Shown here in pieces: positions 50,978 through 62,330 of a DNA stretch of 64,000 nt. Positions within the stretch are counted from its first letter, which is position 1. Every line of letters begins with the position of its first letter. Location: the NCBI RefSeq assembly GCF_032062135.1, contig NC_092859.1, positions 105,763,438-105,827,437 on the forward strand, in the 5' to 3' direction. The notes beneath the pieces are model-generated. The model saw only the letters and a list, made by a program, of their open reading frames with translations. It did not search any database and was not told where the DNA came from. The translations under genes were made by a program, and so were the position numbers. The stretch is from Pyxicephalus adspersus. Its lineage: Eukaryota > Chordata > Amphibia > Anura > Pyxicephalidae.

Positions 50978-52141
50978 CTAGAACAATTTTGGATGATTAA
51001 CAATGCTTAGTGAACAAGATTTGAAATTACATGTAGGAGATGAGGTGTATAAGGTGTTCTGGTAAGAGTAGGTAAATTTGGAGAAATATAGCACTCTCTG
51101 GGACCTTGGCAAATTTAGCTTTTGTGGCAAGCTATGTTGTAAATTCAGATTCAAAACCTGCATACCTGTGGACATGGCCACTATACATTGAACACAGCCC
51201 TTATATGCCCCCCTATAAGGTCCATATACCACTTCTAAATAGTTTTATAATTAGCCTATTTAGGAGCTGAGTGGAGTGAGCTTAGACAGCCTATATGTTA
51301 CACTTAGCTAGTCTTGTATATTCCATACCTGGATGCCCTGCTCCAATTGAGCCATATAAGAGAGATTGCTATTGGACTGCAAAAATGATTAATAAATTAT
51401 AGTAAAAATGAACTTTTGAGAGCTTAGGTGACTTACAGGTATTTCAAATAGTTTCAGAGGACCTATATGAAGGGTAAATTTTAATTTTGGTAAACAATAG
51501 ATATCTAAATAGTTTGCTTTTAAGAAGGTAATGATCCTGAATTAGAGCAGCAAACAAGAAGAAGCAGTCCCAAATAATTTCCCAATTCTCGAATTCTCAA
51601 ATAATGTCTGGTTACAGCCAGGGCCAAACTCAGGATTACCCAAAAGAGGGGATATAGGAATATGGGGGAGAATCCTTTGTAGCTTATCTCATACAGAAAG
51701 AGAGTAGGAAAGAGTAGTACAAATAATAGGACGGCAAGCTTTAGGCAGGAGCCACAAAGCAGTCCTAATAGGTGTTGGGGAGCAGAAAAAAACTTAAAAC
51801 ACACTTAAGGTCTTTTATAGTATTTTGTACCAGTTGGGCATTCTGAGCTACTTGATGACAATGGTGGAGGTTGAGTGCACCCAATCCTCCTGCAGTGTTG
51901 TACTGTTAAGTACTAAAGTGCTATATTCTTTGTATGAATATAGCCTCAGAAAAACCTCAGAAATAATGTGGCGCCCCAGAAGATATTTTTCTTTTAATCT
52001 GGCCCATAATTGTACTTGAGTTTGCATGCCAGGTGTATAGCATGGTTCAGTGACACCACTGTGCACACACTTAAGGGTTCTGTACAATTTACAGAAGCAA
52101 AATATCCTCAGATAAAGTGCTGGATGGTACAGCTCTGGCAC
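50978..52141 (-). mobile_element. Decayed L1-type LINE fragment, ORF2 C-terminal region
   Basis: Reading the minus strand across several frames gives ordered pieces of an L1 ORF2 C-terminal region. GGLGALNLHHCHQVAQNAQL (about 51834-51893) matches the GGLGLPNL motif. PLLGNPEFGPG (about 51615-51648) matches the LFGNPDFxPG motif. YKTI, a stop, then KWYMDL (about 51220-51255) matches the YKLLYRWYxTP motif. The order and spacing fit a 5'-truncated copy inserted antisense to plus, that is, in the same direction as CACNA2D1. Stops and frameshifts break every frame, so it cannot encode a working reverse transcriptase; the polymerase and endonuclease domains are not visible. Confidence 0.65.
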
Positions 52142-52304
52142 ACTGTATTCATTCTGTTGTTAGCCTAAGCAATTTTATGATACAGTAGGAAAGCATGGAT
52201 TGGGAATAATGTATGACATAAATGAACAGTGGTAGGTTTTTAAAACGTTTCTTCAATGTTCACATTTTTTTCAGGATTTATCCAGGAAAAAACAGAGTAA
52301 CAAG

Positions 52305-52578
52305 GGGATTGTTACTTCCTTCCAAGTCTGTATGCTCTCTAAGTATTTCAATGGGTTTCCTTTGGGTGCTCCACTTTCCTCCCACATTCCATAAAAATAC
52401 TGATTGATTAATTGGCTTTCATCCTAATTAGCCTTACTGTGTATATCTGCATGAATATGGTAGGCACATTAGACTGTAAATTCCTTGGGTAGAGGAGGGG
52501 GCAGGGACTGACATGAACTGTTCTACATACTCTAGAGGGCTGTAGATTGTGTCAGTGCTATAGAAAAGACTTGAAGTA
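52305..52578 (+). repeat. Vertebrate interspersed repeat, body and tail (GGGTTTCCTTTGGGTGCTCC)
   Basis: AATGGGTTTCCTTTGGGTGC, then CACTTTCCTCCCACATTCC, then GGCACATTAGACTGTAAATT, then GTGTCAGTGCTATAGAAAA follow the order of a very widespread fish/amphibian repeat (GGGTTTCCTCCGGGTGCTCC-type body and a GCGCTATATAAATA-type tail). It is a diverged copy without its tRNA-like head. Confidence 0.65.
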
Positions 52579-53279
52579 AACACATTATTCAACCTCTTGT
52601 TTCAGGACAGTGCAGATATATGCACTGTAAATTATGCACAGTTATGACTCACTAAAGAAACCCTTAAGAGCTGTAAGTGAGAGGGATGCACTAGAGTTAA
52701 TCAGCTAGGCCGGCTGGCAATTCTACGGTGTGATATAAGAGCACAATGGGGCGAAGATATATTCTGTATGACATAGATAAAAGTGAGGATTCTAGTGTAT
52801 GACCTCTGACTTTTTAATATTGATAAAAAATAATTCAAAAGAATATTTTTTTCTTTTATAGGTTTGCATTTATTCTATGTGATAGCATACAGAACACTGT
52901 CAACAGGCTATTTTTAGTCATTCACACCAACTCTTAATATCAGCTCTGCCAGAATGAGTCACATCTTTTAGTTCATTTTGTTGAGCAGCATATATAAAGG
53001 TTTTGCTGACTCTCCAGTTTATACATGTAGATTTTTGTTTGAGCTGAATTCTACAAAAACATAAAAGACACAATTAGTGCAGCCCCAAAATCATTACCAC
53101 ATCAGGCAGTGTAAGTACCTAAGTTTGATTTGGTGTCAGGCTTATTGCAGGTCCTGTTCAGCAAAGTTGGGGTGCAGGAGGATGGAGCAACAAATGGAGC
53201 CAATCAGTTCAGTGTAGACTGAGCGGGAAAGCAAAGAGATACTCCCATCACTGGGTTGATTTCACATTCACAGGCTGGG
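52579..53279. other. Intronic stretch, nothing distinctive
   Basis: AT-rich; no gene recognised. The last hundred bases may belong to the repeat that follows. Confidence 0.4.
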
Positions 53280-53447
53280 TAGGTCCAGGACAGTGTGGGC
53301 TCAGAGGAACTCACAAGAGTGCATCCTGTGTTCATATGGGACACAAGCACAAACTTTTCCAGGGAACATCCCGGCTGGGATTCAAGCCCGGGACCTAGTG
53401 CTGAAAAAGGTGTGCCAGCCCTTGATCCAACCAGTCTGCCCATTTTA
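53280..53447 (-). repeat. Repeat with tRNA-like head (SINE-like)
   Basis: CGGCTGGGATTCAAGCCCGG, followed by GACCTAGTGCTG, contains a B-box-like GGATTCAAGCC (53378-53388), as in tRNA-derived SINE heads. Neighbouring ACAAACTTTTCCAGGGAACA corresponds to the sequence that joins this head to the GGGTTTCCTCC body in intact copies. It is inverted relative to the body copy at 52305-52578. It is not a functional tRNA: no cloverleaf is formed. Confidence 0.55.
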
Positions 53448-53620
53448 TTTAAAAAAGGTGATTTTTTTATCTTTTATTTTTTAAGTTTTTAGGTTTTTGG
53501 TTGGGGTTCTGCTTTAATTAAACATCTATAATCATGGTTTAATAATTAAAGGTTATCCTATCAATATGTACAGAAATACTCATACTTGGTGCAGTATATA
53601 TGGTCAGTATATACTAATGC

Positions 53621-53636
53621 AAAAAAAAAAAAAAAA
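53621..53636. repeat. A16 homopolymer
   Basis: Sixteen A in a row. There is no recognisable retrocopy immediately upstream, so I do not read it as a processed-pseudogene tail. Confidence 0.9.
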
Positions 53637-56600
53637 GAAGATTAAACACAAAACACATTACAAAAACAGGCTTATGATTAAAGCACATACAACTGAAATC
53701 ATAGATAACATGGTTGTTCCATGGATGGAGACTGAACTACTCTCTGAAACGTTTTTCAGCAACAGATAAACTGCTTGATTTTTTTTTCAAACCTGTAAAT
53801 CTTTTTTTATAGTTCTTGTAGTCAAAGAAACCAGAGGCATTTCTTGTCACATGAATGAACTGATTTTGAGTCAAATGTGAAAATTTCGGACATGCATATC
53901 TTGTATTGGGGTATCATCTCAATGCTCCAGAGTGGTGACTACTGGTGTACTCCAATATACAAACAATAATCTGTTCCCCTGGTTGCTGGAGCTGAATATC
54001 TTTTCCCACCTTCCCTACCAGCTATTGACTCACATGTAACATATACCTCACTAGCCCATATTAACTAAAAAAATGCAAAAGCTAGAAAATTATGTTATCA
54101 TCATTATCACATTTGTAAAAAAAAGAAAACATTACAAATGTACCTCCTGCCCCTAAGACATAATTTAACCCTTTTCATAAATACATGTACTGCTCACATT
54201 TCTCAGGGAATTATCCAGCCGCTTGGGATTAATAGCAGAATGTACATTTTCTTTACATCTCCTGTCTTGCTGTCAATGCTTTAATCCAATTAGTAGCAAG
54301 CTGAATGAACCGACCAACCTTCTCAGGATTCTTCAGGAAATCTGCATACAGTAATCAAGTATATGGAAAGTGTGTATATACTGTACATGAAATGATGTGA
54401 AAAATATTCACATAACAATGGACCTACAGGGTATGCAGCCATTATGAAGGAAATAAGTCATTGGTTTTACATCTATTTGGTTCAACATATGATTTAACTA
54501 TAAGAATATACTTCATTACAAAGTCAGACTACATAATCAAGGCTCGGCTACACATAAACTACATGAATAACTAGTCTAAAGCTTCTGAGATCTGTGTAAA
54601 CTAGGGTGTCATATACTGGTGTCATATACTGGTGCTACTGACACCCATAGTCATGTAAACACATAATGCTTAGTCCATTTGCTCTTATTCAGGGAACACC
54701 AAAATTATTTCAGATCTTGATGCTTTAGAAGGAAGATTGTAATTACTTTCCTACAATTCTGTTACATTTTATTTTGGCAGGTACAAGATAGACACTTGGA
54801 AAAAGTTGTATCCATGGTGAGTGATCCTTACAAAACAGTGGTTACCAGCATAAAATCAATATATTATAAACCTTCAAAGCCTGTATATAGTGCAGATGGA
54901 AGTAAGAATACACACTGGAAAATGTTTAAAAGGAAATGATAAGGATGTTCACTGAATAAATATTTATTTTTGCTTATTGAAAATGAAGCCTTTTATGAAG
55001 TGAATTATCCTGTGATCACAGATAACACTGGATATATACTATATCAAATAAGCACCAGATAGTATTTGATCTTGTGACATGGTTATTTGTGTCTACTGTC
55101 ACCATGCTGCGGCCTTTATCTCTCCTTGGTCTTTTCTTATCACGTGCTAAGCTGCATCCACTTCTCTTTTTTTTTGTGAACTTGCAACCTTTCCTCACTG
55201 GTTCCCAGTCAGATCCCCGGGGAAGGTGTATAAAGGATTATTCTCCCCTGTAGACTACTAACGCACTATGTGGACTGTTGGAACCTCAGTCCTATCTGTG
55301 ACTACTGTGCTAATAACTGCTTTCGTTATTACTTCCCCGATCTGCTTCCTGATTTGTATATCTGTTGATATCATGACTGTGTTCAACATCTTTTTCAAGC
55401 TCTGCCTGCCTAAACATTTCACCCAAAGAATTAGTTCTTGTTTGATGATTTCTTGTTTGATGCTTTGTTTGGGGACAGTCGGGAACTGTCCCCAAAGGAG
55501 CAAACCTATGGGCCCCTACCTGGATGTATCACAAGGAACCACCCAAACCCGCTTGCAGAGCAACCTGGCAATGACCAATTAGTTATTATGTTCCTATTGA
55601 TCACCATACTCAAATTAATTATGATGATTGGAGTGCTGTAGTGACCAATGGCTATCACAGCATGGAAAAAAAACTGAATGCTTTGAAAGCTAGATAGAAA
55701 GTTAGATAGATTATTGTAGTATGTTATAAAACACACCATACAACAACATTTAATACAGTTGTTTGGACCTTAGACGTCTTCAATCCCAGCCCCAAATGTT
55801 CTGATACTACTTGTCACATGTTTTTTGCTTCATTGTCAATTTAAACATCGGAGAAATACAAAAATATAATAATATTGATAAAAAATTAATGAGGAAAATA
55901 CTGTAGCCAACTATCCATATGAAATTTAAATTTTACAGTAATTACATAAGACTATAATTTTGATGAAAATGCAGCATTTCTAGTTACTTCTAATAGTGGT
56001 ACTAACTACAGTAATAGGAACATTGGTTGGATAGTTTGATCTAGTGATCTGCCACAAAGTACACAATCGCAGATGGCAACTCATATGTATAGTACAGAGC
56101 GATACACATAATTCCTAAAGAAATAAAAATGACATAACCTATGTTGTACTCACTTATAATGGTTGCAGAGAAAGCATAGCTATGGAATTGTACATATGTA
56201 TCATGTTTGGGAGTGCAAAATGACTGCACATATTCTTTCAACCTCATGTAATAATACCCCTTCATTTTACATTCTAGCCCACTTTACTAATGCACACTTA
56301 AGTAATCCATATGTATTCCATCTTATTGTCTGCGTGAACAGTAATAACATTTGTACTGACAGCAAACTAAAGCCCAACTCCAGCCAATGTGTATTTCTGA
56401 TCCCTGCAGAGTAAAAGGGGATAGAATTGTTTTGATGTCCTTATACTTAATGATCAACAATGCTAATAATGGACAGAAATCAACATAAGTATATATGTAG
56501 CAAGGAGAGAAAAAAGGGAGAAATAATGTATGATTCAGAAAACGCAATACCAGATCAACAAAGATACAATAAGACACTACGGTGAAGCAGTACCAAGTAA

Positions 56601-59283
56601 GATAACCACAAGCAAAACCTTTAGAATGAGGATGGAGAAGAGTGACCAACAGAGCACGACAACTGTCCGTAGCAGAACAGACTTTGCCTAGGCAGAGATT
56701 AGGACATCAGTTCGCTTTAGGCAGGAGGATGCTGCATCTGTAAACACAACAAAGGACCGCACAGGCAGCAAGATTTATATGATTGATTGTGTCATCTATG
56801 AGTTAGCATCTCAGACCATGAAGCAGATGCTGACCCTGGATACAGCCTAAGCAAAGATGGCTCCAACCTACTGAAAGGAATTGTCAAGGGGAACACTGAT
56901 CTCTAAGAGGTAATAAATCCTAGTAAATCTTACACTTCCACATTACTTAGCATGCATGCACTTAACATGAGAAAATGTCTAATGCTAGGTCCACTAATGT
57001 CAGCAGGAACCATAGTCTGTCTAGTAAACCAGACAAAATTATTGCCATTTACACCCAAATTGAAGTCTCAATGAGACATATTCTACGCTTTTAATGGAAT
57101 GTAAATTAGGTCTTTAAATACAACAAATAAAAAAATGCCATCTCTGTTATTGAAGATAGAATGGATACTAATATGCAAATGAGTTCATTTTCGGATGCAG
57201 ACACCCATAATAATTTGTGGTGCTGGGATTCGGCGTGCCCCTACCATTGCAGTCACACCATGCTAATGAACAAGAATGGATACTTTTTTATTCTTTCATG
57301 TGGGTATGACTGCTCAAGGCAGAGTAATCCAAAAATAGTAACTGTTTTTTCATTTCATAGAAAGGGTTTTAATTTTTCTTAAAATTGCCCTGGGGTTAGG
57401 TTATGTTATCATCTCAGATGTAAACCGTGCTTAGCGAAGTTCTTTGTTAAATATCTTGTGTGTTCACAGTAATCAATTTTGCATTGTCAAAACAAAATGT
57501 AAAGAATTGCTTACTTAATGCAAAATTTAACACCGGTAATAAAACGTTATTTAACAAAGGCCTTGAAAAAGAGGAACATCTGGAACACATAAATAAAAGA
57601 GAAAACCTGAGATAAACAAGGGCCTGGTAGAACAACCTGAAAACCAACAATAAAAGGGAAAAGTGAATTGTAAACTACAGACTTGTGTGTGATATTTGAT
57701 GAAAAGACAGACTGACTGTCTAAAGAGCCAAATCCAGGAACCATGTAGTGCACAAACATAATAACCTTCCTTTATTATCCATGACTAAAACAAATCCTCC
57801 TTCATTTTGGTCTCACACGTATTTCCTCCCAGACACTGCAGCTCCCAGTGGGAGGGTTACAGCAACAGGCAGGACTACCAATCAAGAAAGCAGTGGGAGT
57901 GGCTGGGTGTGGCAAGGTGCGGCAAGATGCTGATTAACGAGCTATAGGCTTTTGAAACTGTAACACAAGCAGACACAGCCTACATGAGGCTTCGACTTAA
58001 CACCATCACAGGAAGCAGCATTAGGTGGACTTCACTGGCAGGATCAACAGGTTATTGTGCAACTTTGCATTGGGAGTAAGGTCAAAATTAAGTACAGAAG
58101 TGAGCTTTTGCATTCCCATATACATCCTAGGGAATGCAAAATCCACTAGAAGCAGGTCAGAAGGAGGCCAAATGCACCTGTCAAGGAATTCTGAATGATG
58201 CCACATGTGTATCAATCTGTCAAGCTAATGACATCAATGCAAGCCCAAAGCAATATCAGCACATCAAGAAAAAAGTTTAGGACAAGTTTAAGCCAGCATC
58301 CCACCCTTGACCCCTAGATACCTTTACCATGCTTGATCGCCCTTCTGTCATATCCAGCTTAAAAAACCCCTGCTAATGTAACTCCCCCATAGTGCCCGAG
58401 CAGCCAATCAACAGGTCTTTACACTATCATGTAAAAGCAGGGGGTAATATCATTAACCCTGTGTAAGCTCCAACATGAAAAAAAATTCTCCCCCACCTGT
58501 AGGCATGTGAACACACATGTACACAGCAAAGCCTTTCTGTCTTCCTCTGCTGCCTCCTTCTCTCCCAGTCTGAGTCATGCTGTACAAGGACTTATAGATA
58601 TCTAATATAAACCCAAATTGTGTACTTACCCAAACTGTATTTATAATAGATGTAATGTAAAAATGAATACCTAGCTGTGATAATGATCTTAATATCTGGA
58701 GTTATTCGTCAAATGATTATTATATACCCGTTCTGTAGTTATTGAGTCTAAATTGAAATGACAATGACATGTTAGTTTTAGGATTATCATTAACCAGCTA
58801 TCTCTATTCAGTCTATGAGCATAGAAAAAAAATGAATACTTGTCAAGCGTTTCTTCCTTACAGAACTGTCTGTGGCTGGCACTGTTAAATTGGTCAGGGC
58901 ACTGATCACAAGCACCACCTAGACCTCAACACTGTATATATAGCTAATAACATATTTACATCAAGTTGTCCTAATGGGTTATTTATAATAAGACATTCAA
59001 GTTCAATTTATTACTGTTTTGATGATGATTATTACCGTACATAGAACAGTTCACAATGCAACACCAGTTTATGGATTGTTAGGTCCACCCCATCTATTGA
59101 TACTTCAATAGACTTCAGCTGTTGTTCAAAATTGATGACCCCTATACAGCTTGGGAAAAGAATAGCCACAAACACAGAATAATACCATTTATTTCTCCGT
59201 AAAGTCCAGAGAAATGACACAGTTAGCCTTATATTAAATCTAAGCCAGAATCAGTCGTGACTACAAAGTTATATTGTTTCCTA
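53637..59283. other. Intronic stretch, mostly unclassified
   Basis: It includes a 13-bp tandem duplication GTGTCATATACTG at 54606-54631. About 54150-54340 is balanced, unique-looking text. About 55190-55560 is pyrimidine-rich and runs open on both strands for 81-104 codons, which resembles decayed retroelement-linked repeat sequence in frogs, though not identifiably. About 56400-56700 and 57780-57930 have a repeat feel without clear ends. No gene is supported. Confidence 0.35.
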
Positions 59284-59307
59284 TACATATAATTATATAT
59301 ATACATA

Positions 59308-59341
<34 letters not shown>
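59284..59341. repeat. (TA)n microsatellite with TACATATAATTA units
   Basis: Two copies of ATACATATAATTATATAT are followed by a long pure AT run that abuts the repeat at 59342. Confidence 0.9.
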
Positions 59342-59344
<3 letters not shown>

Positions 59345-59446
59345 TACTTTTATAGTGCCAACATATTACGTAGCGCTGTGCAATAAATAGGGATTGCAAA
59401 TGACAGAAGGACACAGACAGTGAGACAAGAGGAGGAGAGGACCCTG
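59342..59446 (-). repeat. Anuran repeat tail (GCCAACATATTACGTAGCGC)
   Basis: CAGTACTTTTATAGTGCCAA, then CATATTACGTAGCGCTGTGC, then TGCAAATGACAGAAGGACAC, then GAGGAGGAGAGGACCCTG match an abundant frog repeat block by block. The start is the reverse complement of the tail seen in the 52.3 kb copy. The adjoining (TA)n tract sits where such elements normally carry a microsatellite tail, so the element probably seeded it. Confidence 0.7.
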
Positions 59447-60674
59447 TATATATACTAAATAATGAATGGTAAAGATTTTGTATCCAGCTCTGACTTTAGT
59501 AGTACAATATTAATGCATAGGATGAAATAGAAATGTCTACCAACACATCAGCACACCTTCAACAAAGTTTTTCACAGAATAATACAACGCTTGTTGAACA
59601 GAAATCTGGAACCATTAAACAACAGCTTTTTTTTTAGAACAAGCAGTACAAACCTATATAATGGTCAGTTCAAAAAGTGCCTTTATTGTTTATACTTTAC
59701 AATCCTATATAATAGACATACAGAATCTCACTGCTTTTATATAAATATAAAATTGCATTTTATATAAAATATAAATATAAAATTATTTTATATAAATTGC
59801 ACAATGCCTGAGTTTTTTTTATAGTAAAAGACATCAACGTCCTATCCAACTTAGTTGTCCCAGACATGGTACATTTATGAATTTGCGAATAAAACATGGT
59901 TTGATATAAATATCTGATCTCTGGGATGCACTTAAAGTCCTTAATTAAAATGTTCCAGTAGAACTTGAATGATTAGAGGGTGTGAAATAAACCAAACAAT
60001 AATTGGTTATATGCCCATCTATAAGCATTACATCTATGTGGTGCTTAATTTGTATAAATAAATCACACCTAGTAGTGAAATGACTGCAGGCGAAAGTCAG
60101 TCTCCAGACAGCAATGCTGAAATAAATGAAGAATGGAAAGGCCAAGGCAACCAACTAGGTATACATGTAATTAAAATTCATATTTTACCAAACTGTCATG
60201 TAACACAGAAAAGGAAGCGGATTAGCATCAGAATGGCCCTGCTTCAGTAAATTCACAGAAATGGGCATCAGAACCCAGAGTATGTGTTTTAGAGCAGTAC
60301 ATTTCAGGATGAGCCCTGTGATTGATTTCGTAGTGTGTGGTGATGTATAACTGTCTAATGTAACACATGCTCACTGTCTGCCCTCAGGGATCTACATGCA
60401 AATTAGACAGATCGGCTAATCAGATTATTCTGGGTAGCACTGAGCTGCTTTTGTGAAGGGCCAATTGTTCTTACTTTAGATATATCTGTACATCCATTTA
60501 ATTTGACTTACATTGCTAACACCAGCTATGTGTAAGAAACGGGCTGAAAATTCCATTGTATAGAAATCCTATTTGGGTTCACAACTGATTACAAATATCA
60601 GCATCAACCTGTCACATCAAAATAAAGAATATTAAAGCTTCACACTCAACAAGTAAACTCCTCCATATCTGTGA
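59447..60674. other. Intronic stretch containing a candidate regulatory block
   Basis: 59447-60200 is AT-rich with ATAAATATAAAATT repeats near 59745-59790. About 60230-60520 is more balanced and carries homeodomain/POU-like motifs (described under findings). No gene is supported. Confidence 0.4.
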
Positions 60675-60684
60675 ATATATATAT

Positions 60685-60721
<37 letters not shown>
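60675..60721. repeat. (TA)n microsatellite
   Basis: AT run of about 45 bases, interrupted once by AGAT. Confidence 0.9.
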
Positions 60722-60724
<3 letters not shown>

Positions 60725-60820
60725 CCCTAATAATATTTATTGATATATTGATATATGTGTATAGAATAAACATACCCAAAACATACATGAATCATATATA
60801 ACATAAATATTTTATTTTTA

Positions 60821-60866
60821 TGTGTATGTGTATATATATATATATATATATATACATACATACAAA
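60821..60866. repeat. (TG)(TA)n(TACA)n compound microsatellite
   Basis: TGTGTATGTG leads into a pure AT run, then TACATACATACA. Confidence 0.85.
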
Positions 60867-61054
60867 CACATATAAAAAATTAAATACATATGCATGGATA
60901 CATATATGTATGTACTAAGACCTACAAAAATATTTCTATAATTTAAAACAATAAAAATGTATGAAAATTATGAAACTGGGCCAAAGACCTATAACCATAG
61001 GTATTCAATGGAGTGTTACATGGTATGATAATTTTCACAGGAAACTATTTAAAT

Positions 61055-61090
61055 AAATAAATATATATATTATATATATATATTATATAT
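61055..61090. repeat. Interrupted (TA)n microsatellite
   Basis: Short AT runs separated by TT, preceded by AAAT units. Confidence 0.85.
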
Positions 61091-62258
61091 TTTAATCATT
61101 TCAGATAGCACATATAACTGTATAAAGCGTATAAAGGGATCACTTACACATACATATAAATATTCTAAAAGGTATATTATTGCTACCTACATTTAAAAGA
61201 GGAGATATACACAGTACCCCCCAGCCCTGCCATTTTAATACAAATATTGTACCTTGAATAGGTAAACAAGTAAATTACCAGCCTATGTTTCCAAAATTCT
61301 ATTTTTTTTCAACCAGATCAATTGTAAGTATTTTTTGTAATATGCACTGTAACCTTTTCATTCAACATCCATCAGGTGAATTTTCCCGTGCTGAAAAACA
61401 CATTTCTAATTTCTTGAATTATCCACTTTATCGCAAACTATAAATGATCTACAATGTTGTCTAGATATTACGTCGCTTAGGAATAAAATACAACTTCAGA
61501 AGAAATAGTGCACATGCAGCCCAAAAACAATAAAGAACGATATTACATTAAACCAGTATCGGGCAGAATTTCTCTTTGGGAATGCAATTAGTGAAAGTAG
61601 GATGGAGATGGGTACTAAATCCTCATGTCAATACAAAGCATTTCGTCCATGCACCTGGTTTCCTGTTGCTCTAAATCATTAACTTAACATTTTATTTTAT
61701 TTTAGGCTACTGCCTTCCTAGTTACTAGATAAAGAAAGCACACCTCTCCCGGTAAATATGTACAGGCTGTATTCATAGACCAAAGAAGGTATTACAGTCG
61801 CACCTGTACGAAGGTTTTAATGCATTTATTGTGTCTACATTGCATGCTTTTTTATTATAAATACCTTCTATAATAGGAATAAATGACAGATGTGTTTATT
61901 GTCCCCCTCTACTCCAATGTTAATCTGCCCCTTTAATAAATTCATTTGTAGCAGCCAGCACTGGTTAGAATTACATATATACATGGGCCAAGATCATTAA
62001 TGATTTGACACATAATAGCAGATGACACACCAGCTTAAGTTGAAAGGAATATGTGCAAAGCACCACCTGTTCCCTCCATCTACAAACTAAGACAGCAAGT
62101 GACCAGTGTGCTGAAACATATTCTATTTTTTTTTATATGTGCACAGGGAAGAAAAATGGTGCTTTATAATACCTATTATTTCAGCGTAAAAATTATTATA
62201 TTTATTTTTATAAATAGTAGGAAAAATTAACAAAAGATTCACTCACTAATAATCACAT
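61091..62258. other. Intronic stretch, nothing distinctive
   Basis: AT-rich unique-looking sequence. No gene, transposon end or RNA gene recognised. Confidence 0.5.
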
Positions 62259-62285
62259 AATGAATATATATATTCATTATATATT

Positions 62286-62329
<44 letters not shown>

Positions 62330-62330
62330 T
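62259..62330. repeat. (TA)n microsatellite with palindromic flank
   Basis: AATGAATATATATATTCATT is itself a perfect palindrome and leads through ATATATTCA into a pure AT run of about 38 bases. Confidence 0.9.

Noticed and set aside
51520..51804. 94-codon hydrophobic open frame as a membrane protein
   Set aside because: A different frame of the same strand gives the L1 ORF2 motif GNPEFGPG, so this frame is a shadow of a decayed LINE.
53378..53388. tRNA B-box-like sequence as a tRNA gene
   Set aside because: No A box at proper spacing and no acceptor stem; fits a SINE-like repeat head.
53621..53636. A16 as the tail of a processed pseudogene
   Set aside because: The upstream sequence has no coding or mRNA-like content and no target duplication was found.
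55258..55582. Long open frames on both strands (81 and 104 codons), the plus one hydrophobic
   Set aside because: Hydrophobicity comes from pyrimidine-rich sequence. No homologue recognised, both strands are open, and it resembles decayed repeat sequence.
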